Positions 33,338 to 42,745 of a stretch of 64,000 nt of DNA are shown here, piece after piece. How positions within the stretch are numbered: the first letter of the stretch is position 1; each line of letters starts with the position of its first letter. The position numbers and the translations under genes were made by a program. The DNA is from an uncultured Amylibacter sp. (GTDB taxonomy: Bacteria; Pseudomonadota; Alphaproteobacteria; Rhodobacterales; Rhodobacteraceae): contig OY365741.1 of assembly GCA_959347425.1 (NCBI GenBank), positions 1,760,501 to 1,824,500 of the forward strand. The letters are read 5' to 3'. The notes under the pieces are model-generated. The model worked only from the letters and a program-made list of their open reading frames with translations. It was not told where the DNA came from and ran no database searches.

Positions 33338-34112
33338 CCTTCGTCACAGAATGAATCGCCTTTTGAATCAGCCCCAAACACGGGGGGGATGAAAACCCAT
33401 GGTCGGCGTTTTTAACGATATAAAGGCGGATATCCGCGCCCTCCATATGGTCTAATAGGCGCAAAGTCACGTCGCGCGATACATCCTTATCGTCCGTCCC
33501 CCAAAGCAATCGGGTTGGGAATTTCACCGCCAACGGCGTGTTCAAAACAAAATTATCGGCACCGTCCAAAATCAATTTATGGCTAATGGAATAAGGGGTG
33601 TCATAATCGGAGGGCAAGTCTATCGCCCCGTCCGCGACCAGCGTTTTTTGTTGTTTTGCACTCATCCCATCCCACATAGTTGCGGTAAAATCGGGCGCGG
33701 CGGCGATACCGACAAATCCAGCGATTTTCACTGCCTTGCGTTTGGCTACGCGACGAGTCGCCAACAGCAAAGAAATCCACCCACCCATGGAAGAGCCGAC
33801 CAAAATCTGCGCACCCTGTGTCCCCCCTTTTGTAACCGTGTTTATCACATCGGCCGCATCCGCCGCCCATTCGCCGATACACCCTTGTTCAAAAACCCCA
33901 TCGGATTGCCCATGCCCCGAATAATCAAACCGCAAAAATCCACGCCCATGCCGCTCTGCCCAGTCCTGTAAATACATCGCCTTACTGCCGTTCATATCGG
34001 AGCGGAAACCGCCCAGAAACACAACACTCGGCAAGGTTTTATCCTTTGGCGGGGTATAGTGATAGGCAAGTTTCTGCCCACGTTCGTTGGTAATAAAATC
34101 AGGGTTAGTCAT
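33324..34112 (-). CDS. Alpha/beta hydrolase
   Basis: A 262-residue soluble hydrolase. It shows VVFLGGFRSDMNGSKA (oxyanion loop, about 29-44), FLRFDYSGHGQSDG (about 59-72), nucleophile elbow VGSSMGGWISL (Ser near 107), a late Asp in LLWGTDDKDVS and a His in NADHGFS (about 245). It resembles ABHD10-like or palmitoyl-protein thioesterase-type hydrolases found in alphaproteobacteria, but the substrate is unknown. Convergent, overlapping the DUF4389 gene; divergent from thrS. Confidence 0.85.
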   Translation of the reverse strand: MTNPDFITNERGQKLAYHYTPPKDKTLPSVVFLGGFRSDMNGSKAMYLQDWAERHGRGFLRFDYSGHGQSDGVFEQGCIGEWAADAADVINTVTKGGTQGAQILVGSSMGGWISLLLATRRVAKRKAVKIAGFVGIAAAPDFTATMWDGMSAKQQKTLVADGAIDLPSDYDTPYSISHKLILDGADNFVLNTPLAVKFPTRLLWGTDDKDVSRDVTLRLLDHMEGADIRLYIVKNADHGFSSPPCLGLIQKAIHSVTKAIPS

Positions 34113-34290
34113 TTTTTCGCTCGCGGTTTTTATCTTATCGGCAAACTATAAACCAGCGTGGCATTTTACGCAAGCCCCTCTTATTACGGCTTATTACCGC
34201 TCTTGACAAAATAGACAAAACAGGCGAAAAGCCCCCTATATAATCACGCCCCTAGCCACTAAAACTAACCATTAAAAAGGTATCCGCCAA

Positions 34291-36237
34291 ATGTCCGCCA
34301 TCACCATCACCCTGCCTGACGGCAACACCCGCAGCTATGATTCTGGCATAACCGCCGCGCAAATCGCCGCCGATATATCGCCATCCTTGGGCAAACGCGC
34401 GATTAGCTGTACGCTGGACGGCACGCATTGCGATTTATCGCAACCCATCACGCAAAACACGCACCTTGCCATTCATACTATGGCCGATGATACCCCCGCG
34501 TTAGAGCTGATTCGCCACGATTGCGCCCATATCATGGCGCGTGCCGTGCAGGAATTATGGCCAGAGACAAAGGTCACCATCGGCCCAGTTATTGAAAACG
34601 GCTGGTATTACGATTTTGACCGTGCCGAGCCGTTTTCCGCCGATGATTTAACCAAAATAGAGCAAAAAATGCGCGAAATCATCAACAAACGCGACCCCGT
34701 TCGGTTTGAAATTTGGGATCATGCCCGCGCGATTAAACATTATGAAACGCAAAACGAGCCGTATAAAGTTGAATTGGTGAACGCAATCCCCCATGGCGAA
34801 GATTTGCGGATGTATTGGCACGGCGACTGGCAGGATTTGTGCCGTGGTCCGCATTTGGCGCATACCGGGCAAATTCCGGGCGATTGTTTTAAGCTGATGT
34901 CGGTTGCGGGTGCTTATTGGCGCGGGGATGCGAAAAACGCCATGTTGCAACGGATTTATGGCGTGGCGTTTAAGACTCGCGCCGATTTGAAAGCCCATTT
35001 ATTGATGCTGGAAGAGGCAGAAAAACGCGACCATCGTAAAATTGGTAAAGCATTGAACCTTTTTCATTTGCAAGAAGAAGCCCCGGGCATGGTGTTTTGG
35101 CATCCCAACGGTTGGACGATTTACCGCGCGTTAGAGGATTATATGCGGCGGCGATTAACCCACGCGGGCTATCAAGAAATAAAAACGCCTCAGGTCGTTG
35201 ATCGCAAGTTGTGGGAGGCTTCAGGTCACTGGGATAAATATCGCGAAAACATGTTTATCACCGAAATTGACGAAGAACACGCCAATGAAAAAAGGGTGAA
35301 TGCGTTAAAACCGATGAACTGCCCCTGCCACGTTCAGATTTACAATCAAGGGATGAAATCCTATCGCGACCTGCCGTTGCGCCTTGCCGAATTCGGCTCT
35401 TGCCATCGGTATGAGAGTTCTGGTTCCATGCATGGATTGATGCGAGTGCGCGGTTTTACCCAAGATGATGGGCATATTTTCTGCACGGAAGAGCAGATTG
35501 AAAACGAAACCGCTCTGTTTATCGCGCTGTTATCGCGGGTTTATAATGACCTAGGGTTTGAAAGGTTTGATATTAAACTATCTACCCGACCAGAGGTGCG
35601 TGTTGGCAGTGATGCGGTCTGGGATAAGGCCGAATTGGCACTGGAAACCGCCATTAAAAAGCTGGATTTGCCCTATGAAGTGGATGAGGGTGAGGGCGCG
35701 TTTTACGGACCAAAGCTGGATTTCAAATTAACCGATGCGATTGGGCGTGAATGGCAATGTGGCACGTTTCAGGCGGATTTTAACCTGCCCGAACGTTTGG
35801 ATGCGAAATATATCGGCACGGATGGCGCGACCCATCGCCCTGTTATGATGCATCGGGCTATTTTGGGGTCGTTTGAGCGGTTTTTGGGGATTTTAATTGA
35901 AAACTACGCGGGGAAATTGCCGTTTTGGTTGGCGCCGCGTCAAGTTGTTATTACCACGATTGTGTCCGATGCGGATGACTATGCCGCGCAAATCGCCGCG
36001 GTTTTGGTGGAAAAAGGCATTCGGGCAGAGACCGATACGCGGAATGAAAAAATCAACTATAAAATCCGCGAGCATTCGGTTGCCAAAGTCCCCGTTATCC
36101 TGACGGTTGGGCAAAAAGAGATGGAATCGGGGCAGGTGTCCTTGCGCCGATTGGGGGAAAAACACGCTAGTGTGCAGGATTTGGACGCGGTGGTGGTGGA
36201 TTTGGTGGCAGAGGCGAGACCGCCTGATTTGACGTGA
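34291..36237 (+). CDS. thrS: Threonyl-tRNA synthetase
   Basis: A 648-residue class II aminoacyl-tRNA synthetase. Domains in order: N-terminal TGS (1-62), the editing domain with [16 protein letters not shown] (about 70-85) and the later zinc/editing motif, and the catalytic core (about 245-535) with [13 protein letters not shown] (zinc Cys, about 337), [35 protein letters not shown] (motif 2) and [18 protein letters not shown] (motif 3). The C-terminal anticodon-binding domain is at about 545-640. The 178-base upstream region holds TTGACA (34203) and TATAAT (34239), but their spacing is too long for one promoter. I see no T-box. Confidence 0.97.
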   Translation: MSAITITLPDGNTRSYDSGITAAQIAADISPSLGKRAISCTLDGTHCDLSQPITQNTHLAIHTMADDTPALELIRHDCAHIMARAVQELWPETKVTIGPVIENGWYYDFDRAEPFSADDLTKIEQKMREIINKRDPVRFEIWDHARAIKHYETQNEPYKVELVNAIPHGEDLRMYWHGDWQDLCRGPHLAHTGQIPGDCFKLMSVAGAYWRGDAKNAMLQRIYGVAFKTRADLKAHLLMLEEAEKRDHRKIGKALNLFHLQEEAPGMVFWHPNGWTIYRALEDYMRRRLTHAGYQEIKTPQVVDRKLWEASGHWDKYRENMFITEIDEEHANEKRVNALKPMNCPCHVQIYNQGMKSYRDLPLRLAEFGSCHRYESSGSMHGLMRVRGFTQDDGHIFCTEEQIENETALFIALLSRVYNDLGFERFDIKLSTRPEVRVGSDAVWDKAELALETAIKKLDLPYEVDEGEGAFYGPKLDFKLTDAIGREWQCGTFQADFNLPERLDAKYIGTDGATHRPVMMHRAILGSFERFLGILIENYAGKLPFWLAPRQVVITTIVSDADDYAAQIAAVLVEKGIRAETDTRNEKINYKIREHSVAKVPVILTVGQKEMESGQVSLRRLGEKHASVQDLDAVVVDLVAEARPPDLT

Positions 36238-36261
36238 TTTTGCGGTAGGATTACAGAGGGA

Positions 36262-36474
36262 TTACAACAAAATCCCAATCGTCACCAGCGATAATCCCAT
36301 CGCCGATAGGCACAGGGCGGCAAGATTAATCGGCACAAGACGGCGTAAAACGGCGATTAAAGCATCACCTTGCAACCCCGCCCTTCGCGCCCGCACCCCG
36401 CAAAAAATACAATAGCCCAGCGCACCCAGCCCAATCAGGGTTATCAATGCGCCGATTGCAATTAAATTTTCCAT
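36262..36474 (-). CDS. Small two-helix membrane protein
   Basis: A 70-residue protein with two hydrophobic segments (about 4-25, LIAIGALITLIGLGALGYCIF; about 47-68, INLAALCLSAMGLSLVTIGIL) around a basic loop (RARRAGLQGDALIAVLRRLV). The ATG 36474 start sits after a weak AGAGG-like site (GAGGCTAAAT). This layout is common in uncharacterised Rhodobacterales-type proteins. Convergent with thrS and divergent from gapR. No function assignable. Confidence 0.7.
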   Translation of the reverse strand: MENLIAIGALITLIGLGALGYCIFCGVRARRAGLQGDALIAVLRRLVPINLAALCLSAMGLSLVTIGILL

Positions 36475-36600
36475 ATTTAGCCTCTTAATGTTGATTTTGC
36501 TCTTGCCTATTTGATTTTCAAAGGATAGGCAAGGCAAAAGAAAAGCAAAATGGGTTTGCTGTGAATTTTTTGTGAAAATTATCTTAAAAAGGAGAGAACA

Positions 36601-36909
36601 ATGGATGATAAAGTGGTAACAAATCAAGGGGCTGGAGCGGGCCAAACTTCGGGGCAAACACCCCCGTCAGACCAAACACATAGCGTGAATGCCGAGCAGT
36701 TGCGTGCGTTTGTCGAGCGGTTTGAGAGGTTAGAGACGGAGAAAAAGGATATTACCGAGGCGCAAAAGGATGTTATGTCAGAGGCGGCTGCCTATGGCTA
36801 TGATGCCAAAATCCTGCGCCGTGTTATTGTTTTGCGTAAGAAAGACCCTGAAAAGCTGTCCGAAGAAGAGGCGGTTTTGAACCTGTATCGGGATGTGCTG
36901 GGACTTTAG
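36601..36909 (+). CDS. gapR: GapR-family nucleoid protein (DUF2312)
   Basis: A 102-residue protein whose last 75 residues form the DUF2312 helical domain: VNAEQLRAFVERFERLETEKKDITEAQKDVMSEAAAYGYDAKILRRVI, then LRKKDPEKLSEEEAVLNLYRDVLGL. In Caulobacter GapR encircles overtwisted AT-rich DNA ahead of replication and transcription forks. The first 28 residues are a Gly/Gln/Ser-rich flexible tail. The ribosome site AAAGGAGA is strong. Repeat R5 follows directly after the stop. Confidence 0.92.
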   Translation: MDDKVVTNQGAGAGQTSGQTPPSDQTHSVNAEQLRAFVERFERLETEKKDITEAQKDVMSEAAAYGYDAKILRRVIVLRKKDPEKLSEEEAVLNLYRDVLGL

Positions 36910-36910
36910 T

Positions 36911-37446
36911 TTAATAGTGAACTATTAGTGATTAACGATTAACGAGTCTGCCCTTCGGGTCTTCGTCATTTCTTCGAAATGCCGACCAGCTCCAAGCGAT
37001 GGCGTGGTCTTTTGCGCGTAGTCTCTTACGCTCATAAGGGCAGTTGAACCTGCCCGACAAATAGGAAATTCGAGCGTAAGCAGACGTGGCGCAAAAGCCC
37101 TTTGGTTTCAAGACGCTAAGGATTCTATAAATTTACAAGCAGGATATACAAGACGATAGTTTAGATTATTTGTTTAGAATACTTGGGAAATGGCGATAGG
37201 TTTTCTATAAATTTATTTAGACACTATACAAGACGCTGAGCCAAACCCCAGCCAAAAAATAGCCCGTCCAGCTCTCCGCAGGAGGGGTGGGCGGGCGGGC
37301 GACATTTCAAAGTGGCTTGCCACAAAGAAATGGCGCAACAAAAAACCTCCGACCCTAATCCCAAATAACGAACCCCTAATCTCTAATAACCAATCACTAA
37401 CAACTAATAACTAACAACTAATAACTAACAACTAATAACTAAAAAC
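36911..37446 (+). repeat. Modular intergenic repeat R5 (longest copy)
   Basis: A copy between gapR and the ABC permease gene. TTAACGA array (36930-36944); H1 CATTTC-TTC-GAAATG (36967-36981); an extra small hairpin near CCAAGCGATGGCGTGG; H2 with arms CTTACGCTC/GAGCGTAAG and the nested GGGCAG-TTGAAC-CTGCCC hairpin (37038-37055) in its loop; a diverged core with a repeated CTATAAATTTA segment (about 37128-37225); GC-rich block; CATTTC-AAA-GTGGC-TT-GCCAC-AAA-GAAATG (about 37303-37332); then a 14-bp-period AACTAATAACTAAC array (37393-37440). The core reading frame seen in other copies is interrupted here. Confidence 0.87.
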
Positions 37447-37539
37447 ATTGACAACCCCATAAAAATCAATCACACACACCACAGACTCCCGAACCATAAC
37501 CATAACCACCCACCACCACCAAAAAACCGATGCAAACCA
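37447..37539 (+). other. CA-rich leader of the ABC permease gene
   Basis: 93 bases rich in C and A (CACACACACCACAG, CACCCACCACCACC) between repeat R5 and the permease start. TTGACA at 37448-37453 could be a -35, with CATAAA near 37460 too close to be its -10. No clear ribosome site precedes the ATG. Confidence 0.35.
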
Positions 37540-39171
37540 ATGACCCCCTCCAAATTCCCCAAATTTGACATCTGGGTGCTTGCCCCGATTTTCATCGCCG
37601 CCTTTGTTTTGCTGCCCGTCTTCTGCGTGTTTTACCTAGCCCTCTTCCCCGACCAAAACATCTGGCCACACCTGTTAAACACGGTTCTGCCACATTACCT
37701 CACCAATTCGCTGATTATGATGGGCGGAGTCGGCACTTGGGCGTTGCTTATCGGGGTGCCGACGGCTTGGCTGGTGGCGCATTATGATTTCACCGCCCGC
37801 AATATCCTGCAATGGGCGTTGTTTCTGCCTTTGGCGATTCCCACTTATATCGGTGCATACGCCTTTGTGGATTTTTGGGAGTATGCGGGCCCCGCCCAAA
37901 CCCTTTTGCGTGATACGTTCGGATGGCAAAACCCGCAAGATTATTCGCAATGGTTCATCCCCGTGCGCAGTCAGCTCAGCGCGATTTTCGTGCTGGGATT
38001 CGGGTTATACCCCTATGTTTATATGCTTGCCCGCGCCGCCTTTGTCGAACAATCGGCCAATGCGGTTGAATCGGCGCGATGCTTAGGGACAGGCGCGTGG
38101 GGCTGTTTTTTCCGCGTGTCCCTGCCTTTGGCTTGGCCTGCGATTGTTATTGCGCTTGCGCTGGTGGCGATGGAAACGCTGGGCGAATTCGGCGCGATGG
38201 AGTTCTTTGCCGTCCAAACCCTAACCACTGGGATTTTCACCGTGTGGTTAGAGGGCTCTAATATAGGCGGTGCGGCGCAGATTGCCAGTATTATTTTTGC
38301 CCTGATTATGGCGTTGGTTTTGATTGAGCGAATCAGCCGCCGTCGGGTGCAGGTTTTTTCAAACGCGGTGCGCCCGATTGCGCGGTATAGCCTGACGGGG
38401 ATGGCGAATATCATGGCGACTGGGTTTTGTGCTATCGTGGTTTTTCTGGGCTTTATTCTGCCCTTTGGCATCATCGCAAATTACGCCCTGCAAAGGGGAG
38501 ATTGGGGCAGTGCACGGCTGTGGATTGCCGCTTTTACCTCTATCTGGACGGCGATTGTGGCGGTGATTGCGATTGTTTGCCTTGCCCTGATTTTGATTTT
38601 TGCCCTGCGACTGTCGCGCTCGGTTCTGCCCCGCCTTCTGGCACCGATAAGCACGATTGGCTATGCCGCGCCTGGGGCGATTTTGGGCTTGGGTATTTTG
38701 ATAGCCTTCGCGTGGTTTGACCATGCCGTTGCCGATGTGGTTTTCTGGCTGTTCGGGTTGGATATTGGGCTGCTGTTAACAGGCAGTGCCGCGGGGGTGA
38801 TTTGCGCCTATGTCATTCGGTTTTTCGCCTTGGCGAGTGGTGGGCTGGACGCGGGATTTGGTCGTATTGCGCCCAGTCTTGGGCTGGTTGCACGCTCCTT
38901 AGGCGCGACCCCGGGCAGGGTTTTACGCCGTGTTCATATGCCGATGATGCGTACGACTATTCTCAGTATCAGTGCGTTGATTTTCGTTGATTGTATTAAA
39001 GAGCTGCCAGCGACCTTGTTATTGCGTCCTTTTGGCTATCACAATTTGGCGACTCATGTGTATGATTTTGCTTCGCTAGAGGATATTCGCGGGGCTTCTG
39101 TCGGCGCGGTTTTGATTATTTTAACCAGTATTGGTGCGGTTGCCCTGTTGGCACGGAGTTGGCGCGGATAA
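37540..39171 (+). CDS. Iron(III)-type ABC transporter permease (FbpB/SfuB family)
   Basis: A 543-residue inner-membrane permease with about twelve helices, a fused pair of six-helix halves. Each half carries an EAA loop for the ATPase: ESARCLGTGAWGCFFRVSLPLAWPAI (about 184-209) and ARSLGATPGRVLRRVHMPMMRTTIL (about 455-480). FbpB-type double permeases import Fe3+ delivered by a periplasmic binding protein. No binding protein or ATPase gene is adjacent, so this subunit is isolated in the window. Upstream is repeat R5; downstream is a convergent acyltransferase gene. Confidence 0.9.
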   Translation: MTPSKFPKFDIWVLAPIFIAAFVLLPVFCVFYLALFPDQNIWPHLLNTVLPHYLTNSLIMMGGVGTWALLIGVPTAWLVAHYDFTARNILQWALFLPLAIPTYIGAYAFVDFWEYAGPAQTLLRDTFGWQNPQDYSQWFIPVRSQLSAIFVLGFGLYPYVYMLARAAFVEQSANAVESARCLGTGAWGCFFRVSLPLAWPAIVIALALVAMETLGEFGAMEFFAVQTLTTGIFTVWLEGSNIGGAAQIASIIFALIMALVLIERISRRRVQVFSNAVRPIARYSLTGMANIMATGFCAIVVFLGFILPFGIIANYALQRGDWGSARLWIAAFTSIWTAIVAVIAIVCLALILIFALRLSRSVLPRLLAPISTIGYAAPGAILGLGILIAFAWFDHAVADVVFWLFGLDIGLLLTGSAAGVICAYVIRFFALASGGLDAGFGRIAPSLGLVARSLGATPGRVLRRVHMPMMRTTILSISALIFVDCIKELPATLLLRPFGYHNLATHVYDFASLEDIRGASVGAVLIILTSIGAVALLARSWRG

Positions 39172-39210
39172 GTCGGGGGTAGGGTAGGGGGCGCAAAATA
39201 ATCATTAAAA

Positions 39211-40083
39211 TTAGCTCTGCCAACGGTTGTGCAACCAATGCCATTGCTCTGGATTCGCACGGATTTTTTCTTCCAAACGTTGGTTGAATTCTGTCATCAT
39301 CTGTTCGGGGGTGCTGGGCGCAATCGGTGCCTGAAAATCAAGGTAAATATCGCGTTTGTTCTCTGCCACGCGGGTAAAAACCGTCACCATTGGCAGGTCT
39401 AATTTCAACGCCATCCGTGCGGGCGCAAGGCTGGTTTTCGCGCCATGCCCCATAAACGGCAAAATCGGCGATACATTCTGACGTTGGTCTGATAGAATCG
39501 CTATAATTCTACCCTGTTTTAATGCTCTTACCGTCTGTGTCGTGCCTATCCTTCCAATAAGTGCAATCGGCTCTCCTGTTATTTTAAGGTTATCAATCAA
39601 CAGCTTAGCAACAAACGGATGTGCCATCGGGCGGACGAGTGCGCCGACCTCCATCCCTTGGCTGCGCAGGTAAATCCTCGGCGAATCCCACTGGCCAATA
39701 TGGGCGGATAGTAGTATCGCGCCCTTGCCTTTCGCCTGTTCCTGCCGCAAAATCGCCAACCCATCACCCGAAGCATGCAGGCGATGATGCAACCGATTGC
39801 ATCCGCGTGCATTAACCATGGCACAGCTAACTCGCCCCGTTTGACACGCGATTTTATAGCGCAAAACCCGCCGTTCCTCTGCCGTCATATCAGGGAAAAT
39901 CAGGCGTAAGTTTTTATCAATTTGTGCCGAGCGTTTTTTGAACAATCGGCAAAGCGCACCCGTCAGCCAGCCGACAAATAGGCATCGGGTTTCCACGGGC
40001 AGAATCTTTATGATTTGCAAAAACAGCCACAGGGGCAGATAGCCGATGAAATCAACCAAGACCTGTTTGTGTAGTTTATTCAT
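39211..40083 (-). CDS. Lipid A biosynthesis lauroyl/myristoyl acyltransferase (LpxL/HtrB-like)
   Basis: A 290-residue inner-membrane enzyme adding a secondary acyl chain to Kdo-lipid A. An N-terminal hydrophobic anchor (about 12-50, YLPLWLFLQIIKILPVETRCLFVGWLTGAL) precedes the acyltransferase core with the HxxxxD motif in LLSAHIGQWDSPR (about 125-137), GALVRPM and SDQR (about 198). Length and motifs fit the LpxL/LpxM family. Acyl specificity cannot be read from sequence. It is divergent from trpS and convergent with the ABC permease. Confidence 0.9.
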   Translation of the reverse strand: MNKLHKQVLVDFIGYLPLWLFLQIIKILPVETRCLFVGWLTGALCRLFKKRSAQIDKNLRLIFPDMTAEERRVLRYKIACQTGRVSCAMVNARGCNRLHHRLHASGDGLAILRQEQAKGKGAILLSAHIGQWDSPRIYLRSQGMEVGALVRPMAHPFVAKLLIDNLKITGEPIALIGRIGTTQTVRALKQGRIIAILSDQRQNVSPILPFMGHGAKTSLAPARMALKLDLPMVTVFTRVAENKRDIYLDFQAPIAPSTPEQMMTEFNQRLEEKIRANPEQWHWLHNRWQS

Positions 40084-40181
40084 GGGGTAATCTCTGGGGT
40101 TTATGGGGGCGTTTATAGGTTATTTTGTTTGCAATCTATCACAAAAAACTCTATAACAAAACCAAGATTTTGGGGTTTTCT

Positions 40182-41216
40182 ATGTCATCTGCACCTTTTA
40201 CAAACGACTTTCCACAGCGTATTTTTTCTGGGATTCAACCCTCTGGGCAGTTGACTCTGGGCAATTATCTGGGCGCGTTAAAGCGGTTTGTTGCTTTACA
40301 AAACAACGGGATTGAAACGATTTATTGCGTTGTTGATTTGCATGCGATTACGGTTTGGCAGGACCCTGTCGCGTTGCAACAAAACACGCGGGAGCTGACG
40401 GCGGCGTTTATTGCCTGCGGTTTGGATGCGAAGAAATCGATTTTATTTAATCAAAGCCAAGTCCCCGCCCACGCCCAATTGGGCTGGATTCTTAACACGG
40501 TTGTGCGGCTTGGCGATATGAAACGGATGACCCAGTTTAAGGATAAAGCGGGCAAGAATTCGGAACATGTTTCGCTGGGATTGTTCGCCTATCCTGCGCT
40601 GATGGCGGCGGATATTTTGCTGTATAAAGCGACGGGTGTGCCTGTCGGTGACGACCAAAAACAGCACCTTGAATTAACCCGTAAGATTGCAGAAAAGTTC
40701 AATCATGACTATGATTGCAAGGTTTTTCCCCTGCCCGAACCGATGATAGAGGGCGCGGGAATGCGGGTGATGTCCCTGCGTGATGGCAGTAAAAAAATGT
40801 CAAAATCCGACCCCTCCGATTTGTCGCGGATTAACCTCAGCGATGATGCCGATACGATTGCCAAGAAAATCCGCAAGGCGAAGACGGATGCAGAGTCTCT
40901 GCCCGATAATTTGGACGCGTTGGATGGGCGAGCTGAGGCGCGTAATCTTATCAATATTTTTGCTGGATTGGCGGATAAAACCGCGCAACAGGTTTTGGAT
41001 GAATTCGCGGGCAAGGATTTTGCGAATTTCAAACCAGAATTGGCGGATTTGGCTGTGGCGAAGCTATCGCCCATCACCGCGCGAATCAATGAATTGATGC
41101 AAGATCCCGCCCAGATAGATGCGGTTTTGTGCGAAGGAGCGCAAAAGGCGCGTGACATAAGCACCCCCGTTTTGAACGAGGTTATGGAGACGGTTGGGCT
41201 TATTTCTAAAAGCTAA
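40182..41216 (+). CDS. trpS: Tryptophanyl-tRNA synthetase
   Basis: A class I synthetase of 344 residues. The HIGH-region is [18 protein letters not shown] (about 14-31), in the PSGxxTLGNY form usual for Trp[21 protein letters not shown] (about 152-170) contacts substrates, and [10 protein letters not shown] (about 204-213) is the KMSKS loop. ATG 40182 ([17 protein letters not shown]) is chosen over the longer frame at 40125. The stop codon is followed at once by a fragment of the modular repeat. Confidence 0.96.
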   Translation: MSSAPFTNDFPQRIFSGIQPSGQLTLGNYLGALKRFVALQNNGIETIYCVVDLHAITVWQDPVALQQNTRELTAAFIACGLDAKKSILFNQSQVPAHAQLGWILNTVVRLGDMKRMTQFKDKAGKNSEHVSLGLFAYPALMAADILLYKATGVPVGDDQKQHLELTRKIAEKFNHDYDCKVFPLPEPMIEGAGMRVMSLRDGSKKMSKSDPSDLSRINLSDDADTIAKKIRKAKTDAESLPDNLDALDGRAEARNLINIFAGLADKTAQQVLDEFAGKDFANFKPELADLAVAKLSPITARINELMQDPAQIDAVLCEGAQKARDISTPVLNEVMETVGLISKS

Positions 41217-41316
41217 TTTATCGTCTTGGTGCCAAAGGCTTTTGTGTATGGGCTTTTTCGCAAGAAAAAGCTCTATATACACAAAAGCCCCCACCTTCGC
41301 GTGGGGCTGGTCGTTA
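41217..41316 (-). repeat. Partial modular repeat: H2 hairpin between convergent genes
   Basis: A reversed fragment filling the whole gap between trpS and the histidine kinase. It contains AAGACGATAAA-like core edge, the H2 hairpin with outer stem GGCTTTTGTGTAT (41237-41249) / ATACACAAAAGCC (41277-41289), inner stem CTTTTTC-GCAA-GAAAAAG (41253-41270), then hairpin CCCCAC-CTTCGC-GTGGGG (about 41290-41307) and CTGGTCGTTA. The kinase stop codon lies at the end of the element. It is likely a bidirectional transcript end. Confidence 0.85.
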
Positions 41317-42705
41317 AGCAGGTTTCGGCAAACTAATCCGAAAGATCACCCCTGTATTATCGCTTTTCACCAAATCCAGCATCCCGCCGTGTCCTTTAAT
41401 CAGCTCTGCGCTAATCGCCAAACCCAGCCCAGTGCCACCCCTCCGCGCCCCGCCTTCAAAGGGTTTAAACAAATTATCCAACGCCTTGGCGGGCAGCCCC
41501 GGACCATCATCGCTTACCTCTATCAGCCACGCGGTAGCATTATCCTCTATCCGAACATCAATCTGCCCGGCCTTTTTACCCTGTTCCAAAACCTGCCTTG
41601 CATTGCGAATCAGGTTTAACAAAACGCGGTATAACTGCTCGCGGTCGGCAAAAATCTGCACGGCACGGTCGATATCATGAGCAAAGACTATCTGTCCAGA
41701 TTCCCCCGCCCCAAGCGATAGTTTTTCATCCTCAAAAATATCATCAATAATCTCTGCGACCGAGAAATAACCCAATTCGGGCTGGCGTTCCTCGGCGCGA
41801 CCATAGCGCAGAGTACTCTCACACAAGCTAACCGCCCGCGACAGAGTCGTCATCAATTTCGGCACGGTTTTTTGCACCTGCGGGTCTTTGCTGATTTCCA
41901 TCCTATCCGCCAATAATTGCGTTGTCGTCAATATATTACGCAAATCGTGGCTGATTTTGGATACAGCCCCGCCCAGATTCGCCAGCCGTCTGCGTTCCTT
42001 AAACGACGCATTAATCTGCTGTTGCATATCGTGCAGGGTTTCTTCCGCCTCATATAACTCGTTAATGCCCGCCGTTGGGGTGATGAAATTATCATTATCG
42101 GGCGCGTCCTTAAACGCCCGCATGGAGAATATCACGCGGTTAATCGGGCGCACAATCAATCGCTGAACCGCCCAAAATAACAACCCTGCCGTGACCCCCG
42201 AAATCAGCAGGGATAGGCGTAGGATATTGTAAAAATACTCCCACATAGCCTCATGCAACGGGGTTTCCACCAGCACCACATCTATCAAATCGCCACCGCT
42301 TTTCACCGGCAAGCCAATCACCCGTACCAGACGATCCTGACCGTTAAACATGGTATCAAACGAATCGCTTATTAAATAGCGAAAGTTGTCATCGCGCAGA
42401 TCAACGATACGCCCAACCGCACTGGGCAAGGTACTCCGCAATACCAACACGCGCAAATCATCACGACGCAAAGCAATGGAAATAACACTGGCGGTGTCCA
42501 GCAATTCTTTCGCCAAATCTGGCCCCAGCGATAAATTCGGTCCAGCAAGCACCGCCAGCGATGCGATTTGGGCGCGTTGCAATCGCTCGTTCAAATAATC
42601 ATAGCGAAACCGTGCCAAGGATGGCACAAGAATCAAAACCTCCGCCAGCATGACAAATACAATTGTCAGCATTAAGAATCGCCCCGAAAGTGATCGTAAG
42701 AACAT
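41314..42705 (-). CDS. Membrane sensor histidine kinase
   Basis: A 463-residue two-component kinase. Helix one (about 8-30) and helix two (about 160-180) enclose a periplasmic sensor region of about 130 residues. A HAMP-like segment (RLIVRPINRVIFSMRAFKDAP) follows, then a dimerisation helix with the phospho-acceptor in KISHDLRNILTTTQLL (about 254-269), and an HATPase_c domain with NLIRNARQ (N box, about 364), DDGPGLP (G1) and GGTGLGLAI (G2). A response regulator is not adjacent, so the signal and partner are unknown. The stop overlaps the neighbouring repeat fragment. Confidence 0.9.
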   Translation of the reverse strand: MFLRSLSGRFLMLTIVFVMLAEVLILVPSLARFRYDYLNERLQRAQIASLAVLAGPNLSLGPDLAKELLDTASVISIALRRDDLRVLVLRSTLPSAVGRIVDLRDDNFRYLISDSFDTMFNGQDRLVRVIGLPVKSGGDLIDVVLVETPLHEAMWEYFYNILRLSLLISGVTAGLLFWAVQRLIVRPINRVIFSMRAFKDAPDNDNFITPTAGINELYEAEETLHDMQQQINASFKERRRLANLGGAVSKISHDLRNILTTTQLLADRMEISKDPQVQKTVPKLMTTLSRAVSLCESTLRYGRAEERQPELGYFSVAEIIDDIFEDEKLSLGAGESGQIVFAHDIDRAVQIFADREQLYRVLLNLIRNARQVLEQGKKAGQIDVRIEDNATAWLIEVSDDGPGLPAKALDNLFKPFEGGARRGGTGLGLAISAELIKGHGGMLDLVKSDNTGVIFRISLPKPA

Positions 42706-42745
42706 GGTGTTTAATTTCCTATTTAATCCGAATCAGCCCTGTTTA

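Noticed and set aside
34203..34244. TTGACA and TATAAT before thrS as one promoter
   Set aside because: The spacing is 30 bases, too long for sigma-70; they may belong to different elements.
37380..37445. CRISPR-like regular repeats
   Set aside because: The period is 7 bp with no spacers; it is a microsatellite-type array.
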